From DATKBT01 sp035546295 (GTDB lineage: Bacteria; Acidobacteriota; Thermoanaerobaculia; Multivoradales; Multivoraceae), in the NCBI GenBank assembly GCA_035546295.1, contig DATKBT010000099.1, positions 10,182-74,181 of the forward strand: 64,000 nt of DNA, read 5' to 3'. Within the stretch, counting starts at the first letter, position 1; each line of letters starts with the position of its first letter. Positions 1 through 7,065 of the stretch are shown in pieces. Both the position numbers and the translations under genes were made by a program. The notes beneath the pieces were generated by a model that saw only the letters and a list, made by a program, of their open reading frames with translations, was not told the DNA's origin and searched no databases.

Positions 1-72
1 GCGACCATGACGCGGCTGTTCTACGCCTTCGCCTCGCTCGCCGGAGCGCGCGGCGGCGCGACCGAGCACTGA
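1..72 (+). CDS. mrpB: C-terminal end of Mrp antiporter subunit B-like protein (partial)
   Basis: The frame open from the window edge ends in TGA three bases before the mrpC start, and only about 23 residues are visible. They include a short hydrophobic stretch (FYAFASLAGA) and a small polar tail. Identity is inferred from position: in Mrp/Mnh operons subunit B lies directly upstream of subunit C. The visible residues alone do not prove the family. Confidence 0.5.
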   Translation, partial: ATMTRLFYAFASLAGARGGATEH

Positions 73-75
73 GCC

Positions 76-495
76 ATGGGCACCGGGTGGGCCACCGAGG
101 GGCTGTGGATCTACTGGGCGATCATCGCCCTGATGATGACCGGGCTGTACATCCTGATTGCGCGTGACAACCTGGTCAAGAAGATCATCGGGCTCAACAT
201 CTTCCAATCGTCGGCGATCCTGCTGTTCGTCGCCCTGGGCAAGGTGGAGGGTGGCACCGCGCCGATCCTGATCGAGGGAGCTCCCGTCGAGGGGCCGGGG
301 GTTCCGCTCTACTCGAACCCGATCCCGCACGTGCTGATGTTGACCGCGATCGTGGTCGGCGTCGCCACCACCGCGCTCGCGCTGGCGTTGGTGGTGCGCA
401 TCCACCGCGCGTACGGGACCGCCGAGGAGGACGAGATCGTCGCGGCCGAGCTGCTTCGCGTCGCCGAGATCGAGCGCGCCGGAGGGGGCTCTTGA
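76..495 (+). CDS. mrpC: Na+/H+ antiporter subunit C (MrpC/MnhC, NuoK-like)
   Basis: This 139-residue inner-membrane protein belongs to the NuoK/MrpC family, which forms part of the membrane arm of Mrp multisubunit cation/proton antiporters. Three hydrophobic segments are visible (about residues 12-30, 34-55 and 83-107). The segment LIARDNLVKKIIGLNIFQS and the NPIPHVLMLTAIVVG block are typical of the family. The length fits (usually 110-140 aa). The start follows the previous stop by three bases, and the end overlaps the next gene by four bases (TTGA), which indicates translational coupling in one operon. A charged cytoplasmic tail follows the last helix. Confidence 0.93.
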   Translation: MGTGWATEGLWIYWAIIALMMTGLYILIARDNLVKKIIGLNIFQSSAILLFVALGKVEGGTAPILIEGAPVEGPGVPLYSNPIPHVLMLTAIVVGVATTALALALVVRIHRAYGTAEEDEIVAAELLRVAEIERAGGGS

Positions 496-1973
496 TCGAG
501 CACCTCCCGGTCCTCGTCGTAGTGACGCCGCTGCTGGCGGCCCCGGTGACGCTGCTCGTGCGCCGCGGCGGCCTGGTTCGGGTCTGGTCGCTGCTTGTGG
601 CGTCGGCGACCTTCGGTGGAGCGGTCGCGTTGCTGCGCCAGGTGCTCGATCACGGGACCGTCTCCTACGCGGTGGGAGGGTGGCCGCCGCCGCTCGGCAT
701 CGAGTACCGGGTCGGTCTGGCGAACGCCTTCGTGCTGGTCGCGGTCTCGTTCATCGGCTTGGTGGTGCTCGGCTTCGACACCCGGGCGTCGTCGTCGCGC
801 CTGGATGCGGATCGGCGCTATCTCTACTACTCGGCGTACCTGCTCTGCCTGGCGGGCCTGCTGGGGATGGCGGTGACCGGCGACGCGTTCAACATCTTCG
901 TCTTCCTCGAGATCTCGTCGCTCTCGTCGTATGCCCTGATCTCCATGGGGAAGGAGCGCCGGGCGCTGACGGCCGCGTTCTCCTACCTGATCATTGGCAC
1001 CATCGGCGGGGTCTTCGTGCTGCTCGGGATCGGCATGCTCTACGCGATGACGGGCACGCTCAACCTCGCCGACCTGGCGGCACGCTTCCCGGCGATCGCG
1101 GGCTCGCGCACGGCGGTGGTGGCGTTCGGTTTCTTCACCGTCGGCCTCTCGATCAAGCTCGCCGTCTTCCCGCTTCACCAGTGGCTGCCCAACGCCTACA
1201 GCTTCGCTCCTCCCAAGGTCTCGGCCTTCCTCGCCGGCACCGCCACCAAGGTCTCCTACTGGGTCCTGGTGCGGATGGTGTTCACGGTGTTCGGGACCGG
1301 CTTCGTGTTCGGGTCGCTCCACTTCGAGCTCTTCCTGGTGCCGCTCTCGCTGCTCGGAATGTTCATCGGATCGCTCGCCGCCATCTACCAGAACGACCTG
1401 AGACGCTTGCTGGCCTACTCGAGCATCGCCCAGGTCGGCTACATGACGCTCGGCATCAGCCTGAACAACGCCGAGGGGCTGACCGGCTCGCTGGTGCACC
1501 TGTTCAACCACGGCGTCACCAAGAGCGGGCTCTTCCTGGCCATCGCCTGCCTCGGCTACCGGCTCGGCAGCGAGCGCATCGACGGGCTCGCGGGAGCCGG
1601 CCGGCGGGCGCCGATCGCGGCGTTCGCGTTCGTGGTCGGCGGCTTGAGCCTGATCGGCGTCCCCGGTACCGCCGGCTTCGTCAGCAAGTGGTACCTGGTG
1701 CTCGGCGCGCTGGAGCGCGGCTGGTGGTGGCTGGCTCTGATGGTGCTGATCAGCTCGCTGCTCGCGGTCGCCTATGTCTGGCGCTTCGTCGAGGTCGCCT
1801 ATTTCCGCCAGCCGCTGCAGCTCGATCTCGCCCAGCCGCGCTTCGAGCCGCCCGGGATGCTGATTCCGACGATCGTGCTGATCGGAGCGACCGTGGTCTT
1901 CGGGTTCTGGACAGACCTCACCGTCGGCATCGTGCGCCCCGCGGTCGAGCTGCTGCTCGGGGGCACGCTGTGA
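492..1973 (+). CDS. mrpD: Na+/H+ antiporter subunit D (MrpD/MnhD)
   Basis: This 493-residue polytopic membrane protein belongs to the proton-translocating NuoL/M/N-MrpD family. The conserved charged residues of the channel are present: Glu140 in FLEISSLSSYA, Lys222 in SIKLAVFPLHQWLPNAY, Lys253 in TKVSYW and Lys344 in HGVTKSGLF. These correspond to the essential TM5 Glu and the TM7, TM8 and TM12 Lys of characterised MrpD proteins. The start is TTG, overlapping the mrpC stop by four bases. The stop overlaps the next start (TGATG). It is the most canonical of the three antiporter-like subunits in this operon. Confidence 0.94.
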   Translation: MIEHLPVLVVVTPLLAAPVTLLVRRGGLVRVWSLLVASATFGGAVALLRQVLDHGTVSYAVGGWPPPLGIEYRVGLANAFVLVAVSFIGLVVLGFDTRASSSRLDADRRYLYYSAYLLCLAGLLGMAVTGDAFNIFVFLEISSLSSYALISMGKERRALTAAFSYLIIGTIGGVFVLLGIGMLYAMTGTLNLADLAARFPAIAGSRTAVVAFGFFTVGLSIKLAVFPLHQWLPNAYSFAPPKVSAFLAGTATKVSYWVLVRMVFTVFGTGFVFGSLHFELFLVPLSLLGMFIGSLAAIYQNDLRRLLAYSSIAQVGYMTLGISLNNAEGLTGSLVHLFNHGVTKSGLFLAIACLGYRLGSERIDGLAGAGRRAPIAAFAFVVGGLSLIGVPGTAGFVSKWYLVLGALERGWWWLALMVLISSLLAVAYVWRFVEVAYFRQPLQLDLAQPRFEPPGMLIPTIVLIGATVVFGFWTDLTVGIVRPAVELLLGGTL

Positions 1974-3526
1974 TGCCGGAGCTGTTTCCGCCGGGCGTCG
2001 CCCTGCCGCTGGCTCTCGCCGCGCCGCTTCTGTGCTCGGCGGGGGTGGGTGTGCTCGGCGCGCGGCCCAACCTCAGGGACGGCTGGACGGTGGTGGTCTC
2101 GATCGTCACCTTCCTCGCGGTCGGTTCGCTGTGGCGGCCGGTCGCGGCCGGGGAGCCGGTCGAGCTCGACCTGTGGCCGATGCTCGACGGAGTGGCGCTG
2201 GGCTTCTCGGTGGAGCCGCTCGGCCTGCTCTTCGGGCTGGTCGCCAGCGGGCTGTGGATCCTCACCTCGATCTACGCCTTCGGCTACATGCGCGGCCATC
2301 ACGAGAAGAACCAGACCCGGTTCTTCGTCTGTTTCGCGGCGGCGATCGCGGCCGCGCTCGGCATCGCCTTCTCGAGGAACCTGCTGACGCTGTTCCTGTT
2401 CTACGAGGCCCTCACCTTTTCGACCTATCCCCTGGTCACCCACCACGAGACCGAGGAGGCGCGCCGCGCCGGCCGCGTCTATCTCGGCGTGCTGGTGTCG
2501 ACCTCGATCGGGTTCCTGCTGCTCGCCGTGATCTCCACCTGGCGGCTGACCGGGACGCTCGAGCTGACGGCTGGCGGCATCCTCGGCGACGTCTCCGATC
2601 GCGCGGCGTGGGCGCTGCTCCTGCTCTTCGTCTTCGGCATCGCCAAGGCAGCCCTGATGCCGTTCCATCGCTGGCTGCCGGCGGCGATGGTGGCGCCGAC
2701 GCCGGTCTCGGCGCTGCTCCACGCGGTCGCCGTGGTCAAGGCGGGCGTGTTCGCGGTGCTCAAGGTGGCGCTCTACGTGTTCGGTCTCGAGCGCCTGCGT
2801 GAGCTGGGCACGGGGCTGCTCGAAGGGACCGGCCCGCTGCTGCTCGTCGCCTCGTTCACGGTCCTGTCGGCGTCGGTGGTCGCGCTCTTCCAGGACAACC
2901 TCAAGCGCCGGCTCGCCTACTCGACGATCTCCCAGCTCTCCTACATCGTCATCGGCGCCATGCTGGCGACGTCGGCGGGGGCGCTGGGGGCCGGCCTGCA
3001 CGTCCTCACCCACGCGCTCGGCAAGATCACGCTGTTCTTCTGCGCCGGCGCGATCATGGTCGCCGCCCACGAGACCGAGATCAGTCGCATGGGGGGGCTC
3101 GGCCGCCGCATGCCGTTCACCTTCCTCGCCTTTCTCTTGGCGTCGATCTCGATCATCGGGCTGCCGCCGTTCGCGGGCGCCTGGAGCAAGTGGTTCCTGC
3201 TGCTCGGCGCGTACCAGGCCGAGCGTGACTGGGTGGTGTGGGTGCTGCTCCTGAGCTCGCTGCTCAACGTCGCCTACCTGCTGCCGATCCCGGTTGCCGC
3301 CTTCTTCGGGAGCGCGGCCTCCGCGAAGAGGCCGGACCACGACGACGGCGATGCCGACGATGGTGAAGATGCCGGCGATGCCGACGATGCCGACGAGACG
3401 GCGGCCGACGTGCACGAGGCCCCGTGGCTCTGCGTCGGACCGTTGCTGGCGACCGCCATCCTCTGCGTCGTCGTCTTCGTCTGGATCGACCCCTGGATCG
3501 CCCTGCTCGAGAGGATCGCGCAGTGA
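1973..3526 (+). CDS. Second MrpD/NuoL-type proton-translocating subunit
   Basis: This 517-residue polytopic membrane protein is in the same antiporter-like family as MrpD. Key residues are kept: Glu145 in LFLFYEALTFS, Lys225 in IAKAALMPFHRWLP, His250/Lys256 in LLHAVAVVKAG and Lys351 in HALGKITLFF. The ATG at 1973 shares a base with the mrpD stop. It has an unusual Asp/Glu/Ala-rich cytoplasmic insert (residues about 454-480) between the last two helices, encoded by imperfect GAYGATGCC-type repeats. By sequence it could be a MrpA/NuoL-like or NuoM-like partner, so the exact subunit letter is not assigned. It ends with a GTGA overlap into the next gene. Confidence 0.9.
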   Translation: MPELFPPGVALPLALAAPLLCSAGVGVLGARPNLRDGWTVVVSIVTFLAVGSLWRPVAAGEPVELDLWPMLDGVALGFSVEPLGLLFGLVASGLWILTSIYAFGYMRGHHEKNQTRFFVCFAAAIAAALGIAFSRNLLTLFLFYEALTFSTYPLVTHHETEEARRAGRVYLGVLVSTSIGFLLLAVISTWRLTGTLELTAGGILGDVSDRAAWALLLLFVFGIAKAALMPFHRWLPAAMVAPTPVSALLHAVAVVKAGVFAVLKVALYVFGLERLRELGTGLLEGTGPLLLVASFTVLSASVVALFQDNLKRRLAYSTISQLSYIVIGAMLATSAGALGAGLHVLTHALGKITLFFCAGAIMVAAHETEISRMGGLGRRMPFTFLAFLLASISIIGLPPFAGAWSKWFLLLGAYQAERDWVVWVLLLSSLLNVAYLLPIPVAAFFGSAASAKRPDHDDGDADDGEDAGDADDADETAADVHEAPWLCVGPLLATAILCVVVFVWIDPWIALLERIAQ

Positions 3527-3849
3527 GCCGTCCGTCGGCCGGTCGCGGCAAGCGTCACGTGTGGGACGACCCCCAGAACGTGCGGCGGCTGATCGTCTTC
3601 GTGTTCGCGGCGTGCGCGGTGGTCGCCCTGCTCGATCTCGCCGTCCATCGCCACTCGCCGTTCGAGCATGGCGAGCTGGCGCTCGAGGGGACCTGGTTCT
3701 TCTACGCGTGGTACGGATTCGTCTCCTGCGTGGGCCTGGTGCTGGCGGCGAAGCTGTTGCGCCGTCTGGTCATGCGCGAACCGGAGTACTACCGTCCTCC
3801 CGGCGAGGAGCCGGAGGCCGCTGAGCGCAGCCCGGAGGGGGATCCTTGA
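3523..3849 (+). CDS. Small membrane protein of the antiporter operon
   Basis: This 108-residue protein starts at a GTG overlapping the preceding stop (GTGA) and ends overlapping the next start (TTGA), so it is embedded in the antiporter operon. It has two hydrophobic segments (about residues 18-38 and 57-79), a basic N terminus and a charged Pro/Glu-rich C terminus (EPEYYRPPGEEPEAAE). I do not recognise a named family. Its size and position recall the small accessory subunits (E, F, G) of Mrp systems, but no MrpE/F/G motif is visible. A structural or assembly role in the complex is inferred from location only. Confidence 0.75.
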   Translation: MSRPSAGRGKRHVWDDPQNVRRLIVFVFAACAVVALLDLAVHRHSPFEHGELALEGTWFFYAWYGFVSCVGLVLAAKLLRRLVMREPEYYRPPGEEPEAAERSPEGDP

Positions 3850-5585
3850 TCGAGGCCCTGTCGATCGAGGCCCTGTCGAGCCTCTTCCCGCCGGTGCACC
3901 CCGCGCTGCCGCTGCTCGTCGGCGGCCTGCTGGCGGCGGTCGCCCGCGGCCGCCTGCTGCCGGTGGTGGCGGTGGCGGCGCCCGCCTTCGGCCTGCTCAA
4001 CGCCGTTCAACTCTCGGCGGGCGACGGCGCCACCTGGACGCTGGCCGGCTACCAGCTCGAGATCCTGCGTGCCGACAAGCTCTCGCTGCTGTTCGGCTAC
4101 CTCTTCCACCTGGCGGCGCTGCTCGCCGCGATCTACAGCCTGCACGTGCGCGATCGCGTCCAGCAGGTCACCGGCCTGCTCTACGCCGGCAGCGCCATCG
4201 GCGCCGTCTTCGCCGGCGACCTGGTCGTGCTGTTCGTGTTCTGGGAGCTGCTGGCGGTCACCTCGGTCTTCCAGATCTGGGCGCGACGGACCCCCGAATC
4301 GCTGCGCGCCGGACAGCGCTATCTGCTGGTTCACGTCTCCTCGGGGCTGCTGCTGATGGCGGGGGCGACGCTGCGCCTGCACGAGACGGGATCGCTGCGC
4401 TTCGAGCGGATGGAGCTCGACGGCGTGGCGTCGCTGCTCATCCTGGTGGCGTTCGGCATCAAGTGCGCGTTTCCGCTCGTCCACACGTGGCTCACCGATG
4501 CCTACCCGGAAGGGACGGTGACCGGCTCCGTCTTCCTCGCCACCTTCTCGACCAAGACCGCCGTGTACGCCCTGGCGCGCGGGTTCGCGGGGACCGAGCA
4601 GCTGATCTGGATCGGCGCGATCATGACCGCCTTCCCGATCTTCTACGCCGTGATCGAGAACGATCTCCGGCGGGTGCTGTCCTACAGCCTCATCAACCAG
4701 CTCGGCTTCATGGTCGTGGGGGTGGGGATCGGCACCGAGCTCGCCCTCAACGGCACCGTCTCGCACGCGTTCGCCCACGTCCTCTACAAGGGCCTGCTGT
4801 TCATGTCGATGGGCGCGGTGCTGCTGAGGACCGGCAGGATCGAGGGCTCGGAGCTCGGGGGGCTGTACAAGACGATGCCCTGGACCGCCGCCTTCTGCAT
4901 GATCGGCGCGGCGTCGATCTCGGCGTTTCCGCTCTTCTCGGGCTTCGTCTCGAAGTCGATGATCCTGTCGGCGGCCGCCCACGAGGGGCAGGTCGTCGTG
5001 TGGCTGACCCTGCTGTTCGCGTCGGCGGGCGTCTTCCACCACTCCGGCATCAAGATCCCGTTCTTCGCCTTCTACGCCCACGACTCCGGGCTGCGACCGA
5101 AGGAGGCGCCGCCCAACATGCTGATCGCGATGGGCGCCTCGGCGGCGCTCTGCATCGCCATCGGATGCCTGCCGGCGGCGCTCTATCGCCTGCTGCCGTA
5201 CGAGGTGCTCTACCAGCCCTACACCGCCAGCCACGTCCTCGAGCAGGTCCAGCTCCTGTTCTTCTCGGCGCTCGCCTTCACCTGGCTCAATCTGGCCGGC
5301 ATCTACCCGCCGGAGCTGCGCTCGGTGAACCTCGACGCCGATTGGGTCCCGCGACGGCTGGTGCCGGCCGCGCTCGGTCCGCCGCTGCGGGGGCTGGCCG
5401 CGGCGTGGCGGATCGCGATCGGCGGGGTGCGATCCGGCATCGAGGCGCTGGTCCGGCGCGCCAAGTGGATGCACAGCCCAACGGGGCGCTTCGGGGAGCC
5501 CTGGCAGGCGGGGGAGACGGCGTTCTGGGCCGCCCTGCTGTTCGCGGCGCTGGTGTTGTTCGCGTTCTGGGAGAGAGGTGCATAG
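3846..5585 (+). CDS. Third MrpD/NuoL-type proton-translocating subunit
   Basis: This 579-residue antiporter-like membrane subunit has the family charges conserved: Glu134 in LFVFWELLAVTS, Lys206 in FGIKCAFPLVHTWL, Lys237 in FSTKTAVYALARG and Lys315 in HVLYKGLLFMS. The C terminus carries an extra amphipathic/hydrophobic extension (about residues 450-579) after the core helices. It starts at TTG, coupled by a four-base overlap to the small membrane protein. Together with the two genes upstream it gives three proton-channel-type subunits in tandem, more than the two (A and D) of a classical Mrp complex. It is the last gene of the operon. Confidence 0.9.
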   Translation: MIEALSIEALSSLFPPVHPALPLLVGGLLAAVARGRLLPVVAVAAPAFGLLNAVQLSAGDGATWTLAGYQLEILRADKLSLLFGYLFHLAALLAAIYSLHVRDRVQQVTGLLYAGSAIGAVFAGDLVVLFVFWELLAVTSVFQIWARRTPESLRAGQRYLLVHVSSGLLLMAGATLRLHETGSLRFERMELDGVASLLILVAFGIKCAFPLVHTWLTDAYPEGTVTGSVFLATFSTKTAVYALARGFAGTEQLIWIGAIMTAFPIFYAVIENDLRRVLSYSLINQLGFMVVGVGIGTELALNGTVSHAFAHVLYKGLLFMSMGAVLLRTGRIEGSELGGLYKTMPWTAAFCMIGAASISAFPLFSGFVSKSMILSAAAHEGQVVVWLTLLFASAGVFHHSGIKIPFFAFYAHDSGLRPKEAPPNMLIAMGASAALCIAIGCLPAALYRLLPYEVLYQPYTASHVLEQVQLLFFSALAFTWLNLAGIYPPELRSVNLDADWVPRRLVPAALGPPLRGLAAAWRIAIGGVRSGIEALVRRAKWMHSPTGRFGEPWQAGETAFWAALLFAALVLFAFWERGA

Positions 5586-5791
5586 GCCCGCCCGGACCGT
5601 GATCGCCTGCTGAGCTCCGCCCGGGTTCCCGCGCCTCCGAGGATCCGCGCGGGGAGCGGCTGCGTATCCTAAAGGGTCTGCGGCAGATGGCGCGCGCGCG
5701 CGTCGCCGTCGAGGCTTTGAACCGGGCCGGGGCGTTCGGGCACTCACCTGCGGACGGCGCCTCGGTCGACCAGACGGGACCGATCCTTGGA
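5586..5791. other. Intergenic leader before the sigma factor gene
   Basis: About 200 bases separate the antiporter operon from the sigma gene. There is no clear factor-independent terminator. A weak -10-like TATCCT lies near 5665. A longer in-frame start at 5687 exists, but its extra 35 residues match no sigma-factor domain. I see nothing else supportable here. Confidence 0.4.
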
Positions 5792-6382
5792 ATGAGCAAC
5801 CCAATCTGGAAAATCGAGCGAAGACTCGGGGCCGAGGCGCCGTCCGACTCTCGATTGATCGCGGCGGTCGCGCGCGGCGATCGACGGTCGTTCGAGGCCC
5901 TCTATCGGCGCTACTACCCGCGGCTGTTCGGCTATCTGCTCAACCTCGTGGGCAGCCGCGAGCTGGCCGAGGAGGTGCTCGACGACACCATGGTGGTGGT
6001 CTGGCAGAAGGCCGGCGGCTTCGAGCGCCGCTCCAAGGCCTCCACCTGGATCTTCGGCATCGCCTACCGGCGCGCGCTCAAGGGGCTGACGCGGCGCCGG
6101 CGTGAGCCCGAGACGGCCGAGTCGGCGAGGGTGCTCGACGAGCTCTCCGCGCCCGATTCGCCCGAGCGGGATCTCGGTCGCAAGGAGCTGCGCGAGTCGA
6201 TGTTCTCGGCCCTCGCCGAGCTGTCGATCGAGCAGCGCTCGGTGGTGCTGCTGGCCTACTTCGAGGACCTCCCCTACTCCGAGATCGCGAGTGTCCTCGA
6301 GTGCCCGGTGAACACGGTCAAGACCAGGATGTTCCACGCGCGCCGCCGCCTGCGCGCTCTGCTCTCCGCGGAGGCGCAATGA
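5792..6382 (+). CDS. ECF-type RNA polymerase sigma factor
   Basis: This 196-residue group 4 sigma factor directs RNA polymerase to a specialised regulon. Region 2 (FEALYRRYYPRLFGYLLNL, then AEEVLDDTMVVVWQKAGGF and TWIFGIAYRRAL) and region 4 (LSIEQRSVVLLAYFEDLPYS, then EIASVLECPVNTVKTRMFHA) are both complete. The ATG at 5792 is chosen because the conserved domain begins shortly after it; an upstream ATG at 5687 adds a non-conserved leader. The stop overlaps the start of the zinc-finger anti-sigma gene (ATGA), the usual sigma/anti-sigma coupling. Confidence 0.92.
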   Translation: MSNPIWKIERRLGAEAPSDSRLIAAVARGDRRSFEALYRRYYPRLFGYLLNLVGSRELAEEVLDDTMVVVWQKAGGFERRSKASTWIFGIAYRRALKGLTRRRREPETAESARVLDELSAPDSPERDLGRKELRESMFSALAELSIEQRSVVLLAYFEDLPYSEIASVLECPVNTVKTRMFHARRRLRALLSAEAQ

Positions 6383-7065
6383 AGATGGAGATCCTCGGCG
6401 GCGACCACGTGCGCGAGCTCCTGCCCTGGTTCCTGATCGACGCGCTCGAGCCGGCGGAGGCGAAGAGGGTGGCCGCTCACCTCGAGGTCTGCTCCGGGTG
6501 CCGGGCCGAGGTCGAGGCCGAGAGGGCGCTCCGTGATGCGCTGCGTGCGGCCGCGACCCCGCGGATCGCTCCCCACGCCTCGAGCTTCGTTCGCCTGATG
6601 GAGCAGGTCGAAGCCGCCGAGCGGCGGCGGCTCGGCACGCGCGCGCTGCGGCTGGGATCGGTGGTGCGGGAGCGGGTCGAGCGCTGGCTCACCCCGCGAC
6701 GGCTGCGCATCGCTGCGCTGGTCGTCGCCCACAACGTCGTGCTGGTGCTGGCGGTGGTCGGGATCATGAGCTCCGGGGGCCGAGGGCAACCGGAAGCCGT
6801 GCCGGACGCCGAGCAGGCGCCTCGCTTCGAGACCCGCAGCTCCGAGCGTCCGCTCGGAGCGCATCGCCTCCGGATCGTCTTCCGGGACGACGTCGCGATC
6901 TGGGAGATCGTCGACCTGCTGCGCGAGCAGCGGCTCGAGCTCGTCTCCGGTCCGTCCCAGGTGGGGGCGTTCGAGGTGGAGGCGGCCGTTGACGCGGAGT
7001 TGGCCGGCGTGGTGGAGCACCTGCGCCGCGATCCGCGGGTCCGGCTGGTGGCGGGGTGGCCGTGA
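6379..7065 (+). CDS. Zinc-finger anti-sigma factor with a propeptide-like periplasmic domain
   Basis: This 228-residue membrane anti-sigma factor overlaps the sigma gene by four bases. The cytoplasmic N terminus has the ZAS motif His34-x3-Cys38-x2-Cys41 (HLEVCSGC), which binds the ECF sigma. A single transmembrane helix spans about residues 111-130. The periplasmic part (about 161-228) reads as a compact fold with a VDLLREQRLELVSGP stretch followed by GAFEVE and VVEHLRRDPRVRLV. This pattern is common in I9-like subtilisin propeptides, with a loop between two strands and a helix. The next gene is a subtilase, so a protease-binding sensor role is an attractive inference. The stop overlaps the subtilase start. 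Confidence 0.85.
   Translation: MKMEILGGDHVRELLPWFLIDALEPAEAKRVAAHLEVCSGCRAEVEAERALRDALRAAATPRIAPHASSFVRLMEQVEAAERRRLGTRALRLGSVVRERVERWLTPRRLRIAALVVAHNVVLVLAVVGIMSSGGRGQPEAVPDAEQAPRFETRSSERPLGAHRLRIVFRDDVAIWEIVDLLREQRLELVSGPSQVGAFEVEAAVDAELAGVVEHLRRDPRVRLVAGWP

Noticed and set aside
309..1511. Long minus-strand ORF opposite mrpC/mrpD
   Set aside because: Its product is Arg/Glu/His-rich low complexity, typical of antisense frames in high-GC genes, and the opposite strand encodes clear membrane proteins.
3789..5804. Very long minus-strand ORF opposite the third antiporter subunit
   Set aside because: Composition is antisense-like (Arg, Gln, Asp, Glu-rich) with no domain; the plus strand has conserved proton-channel residues.
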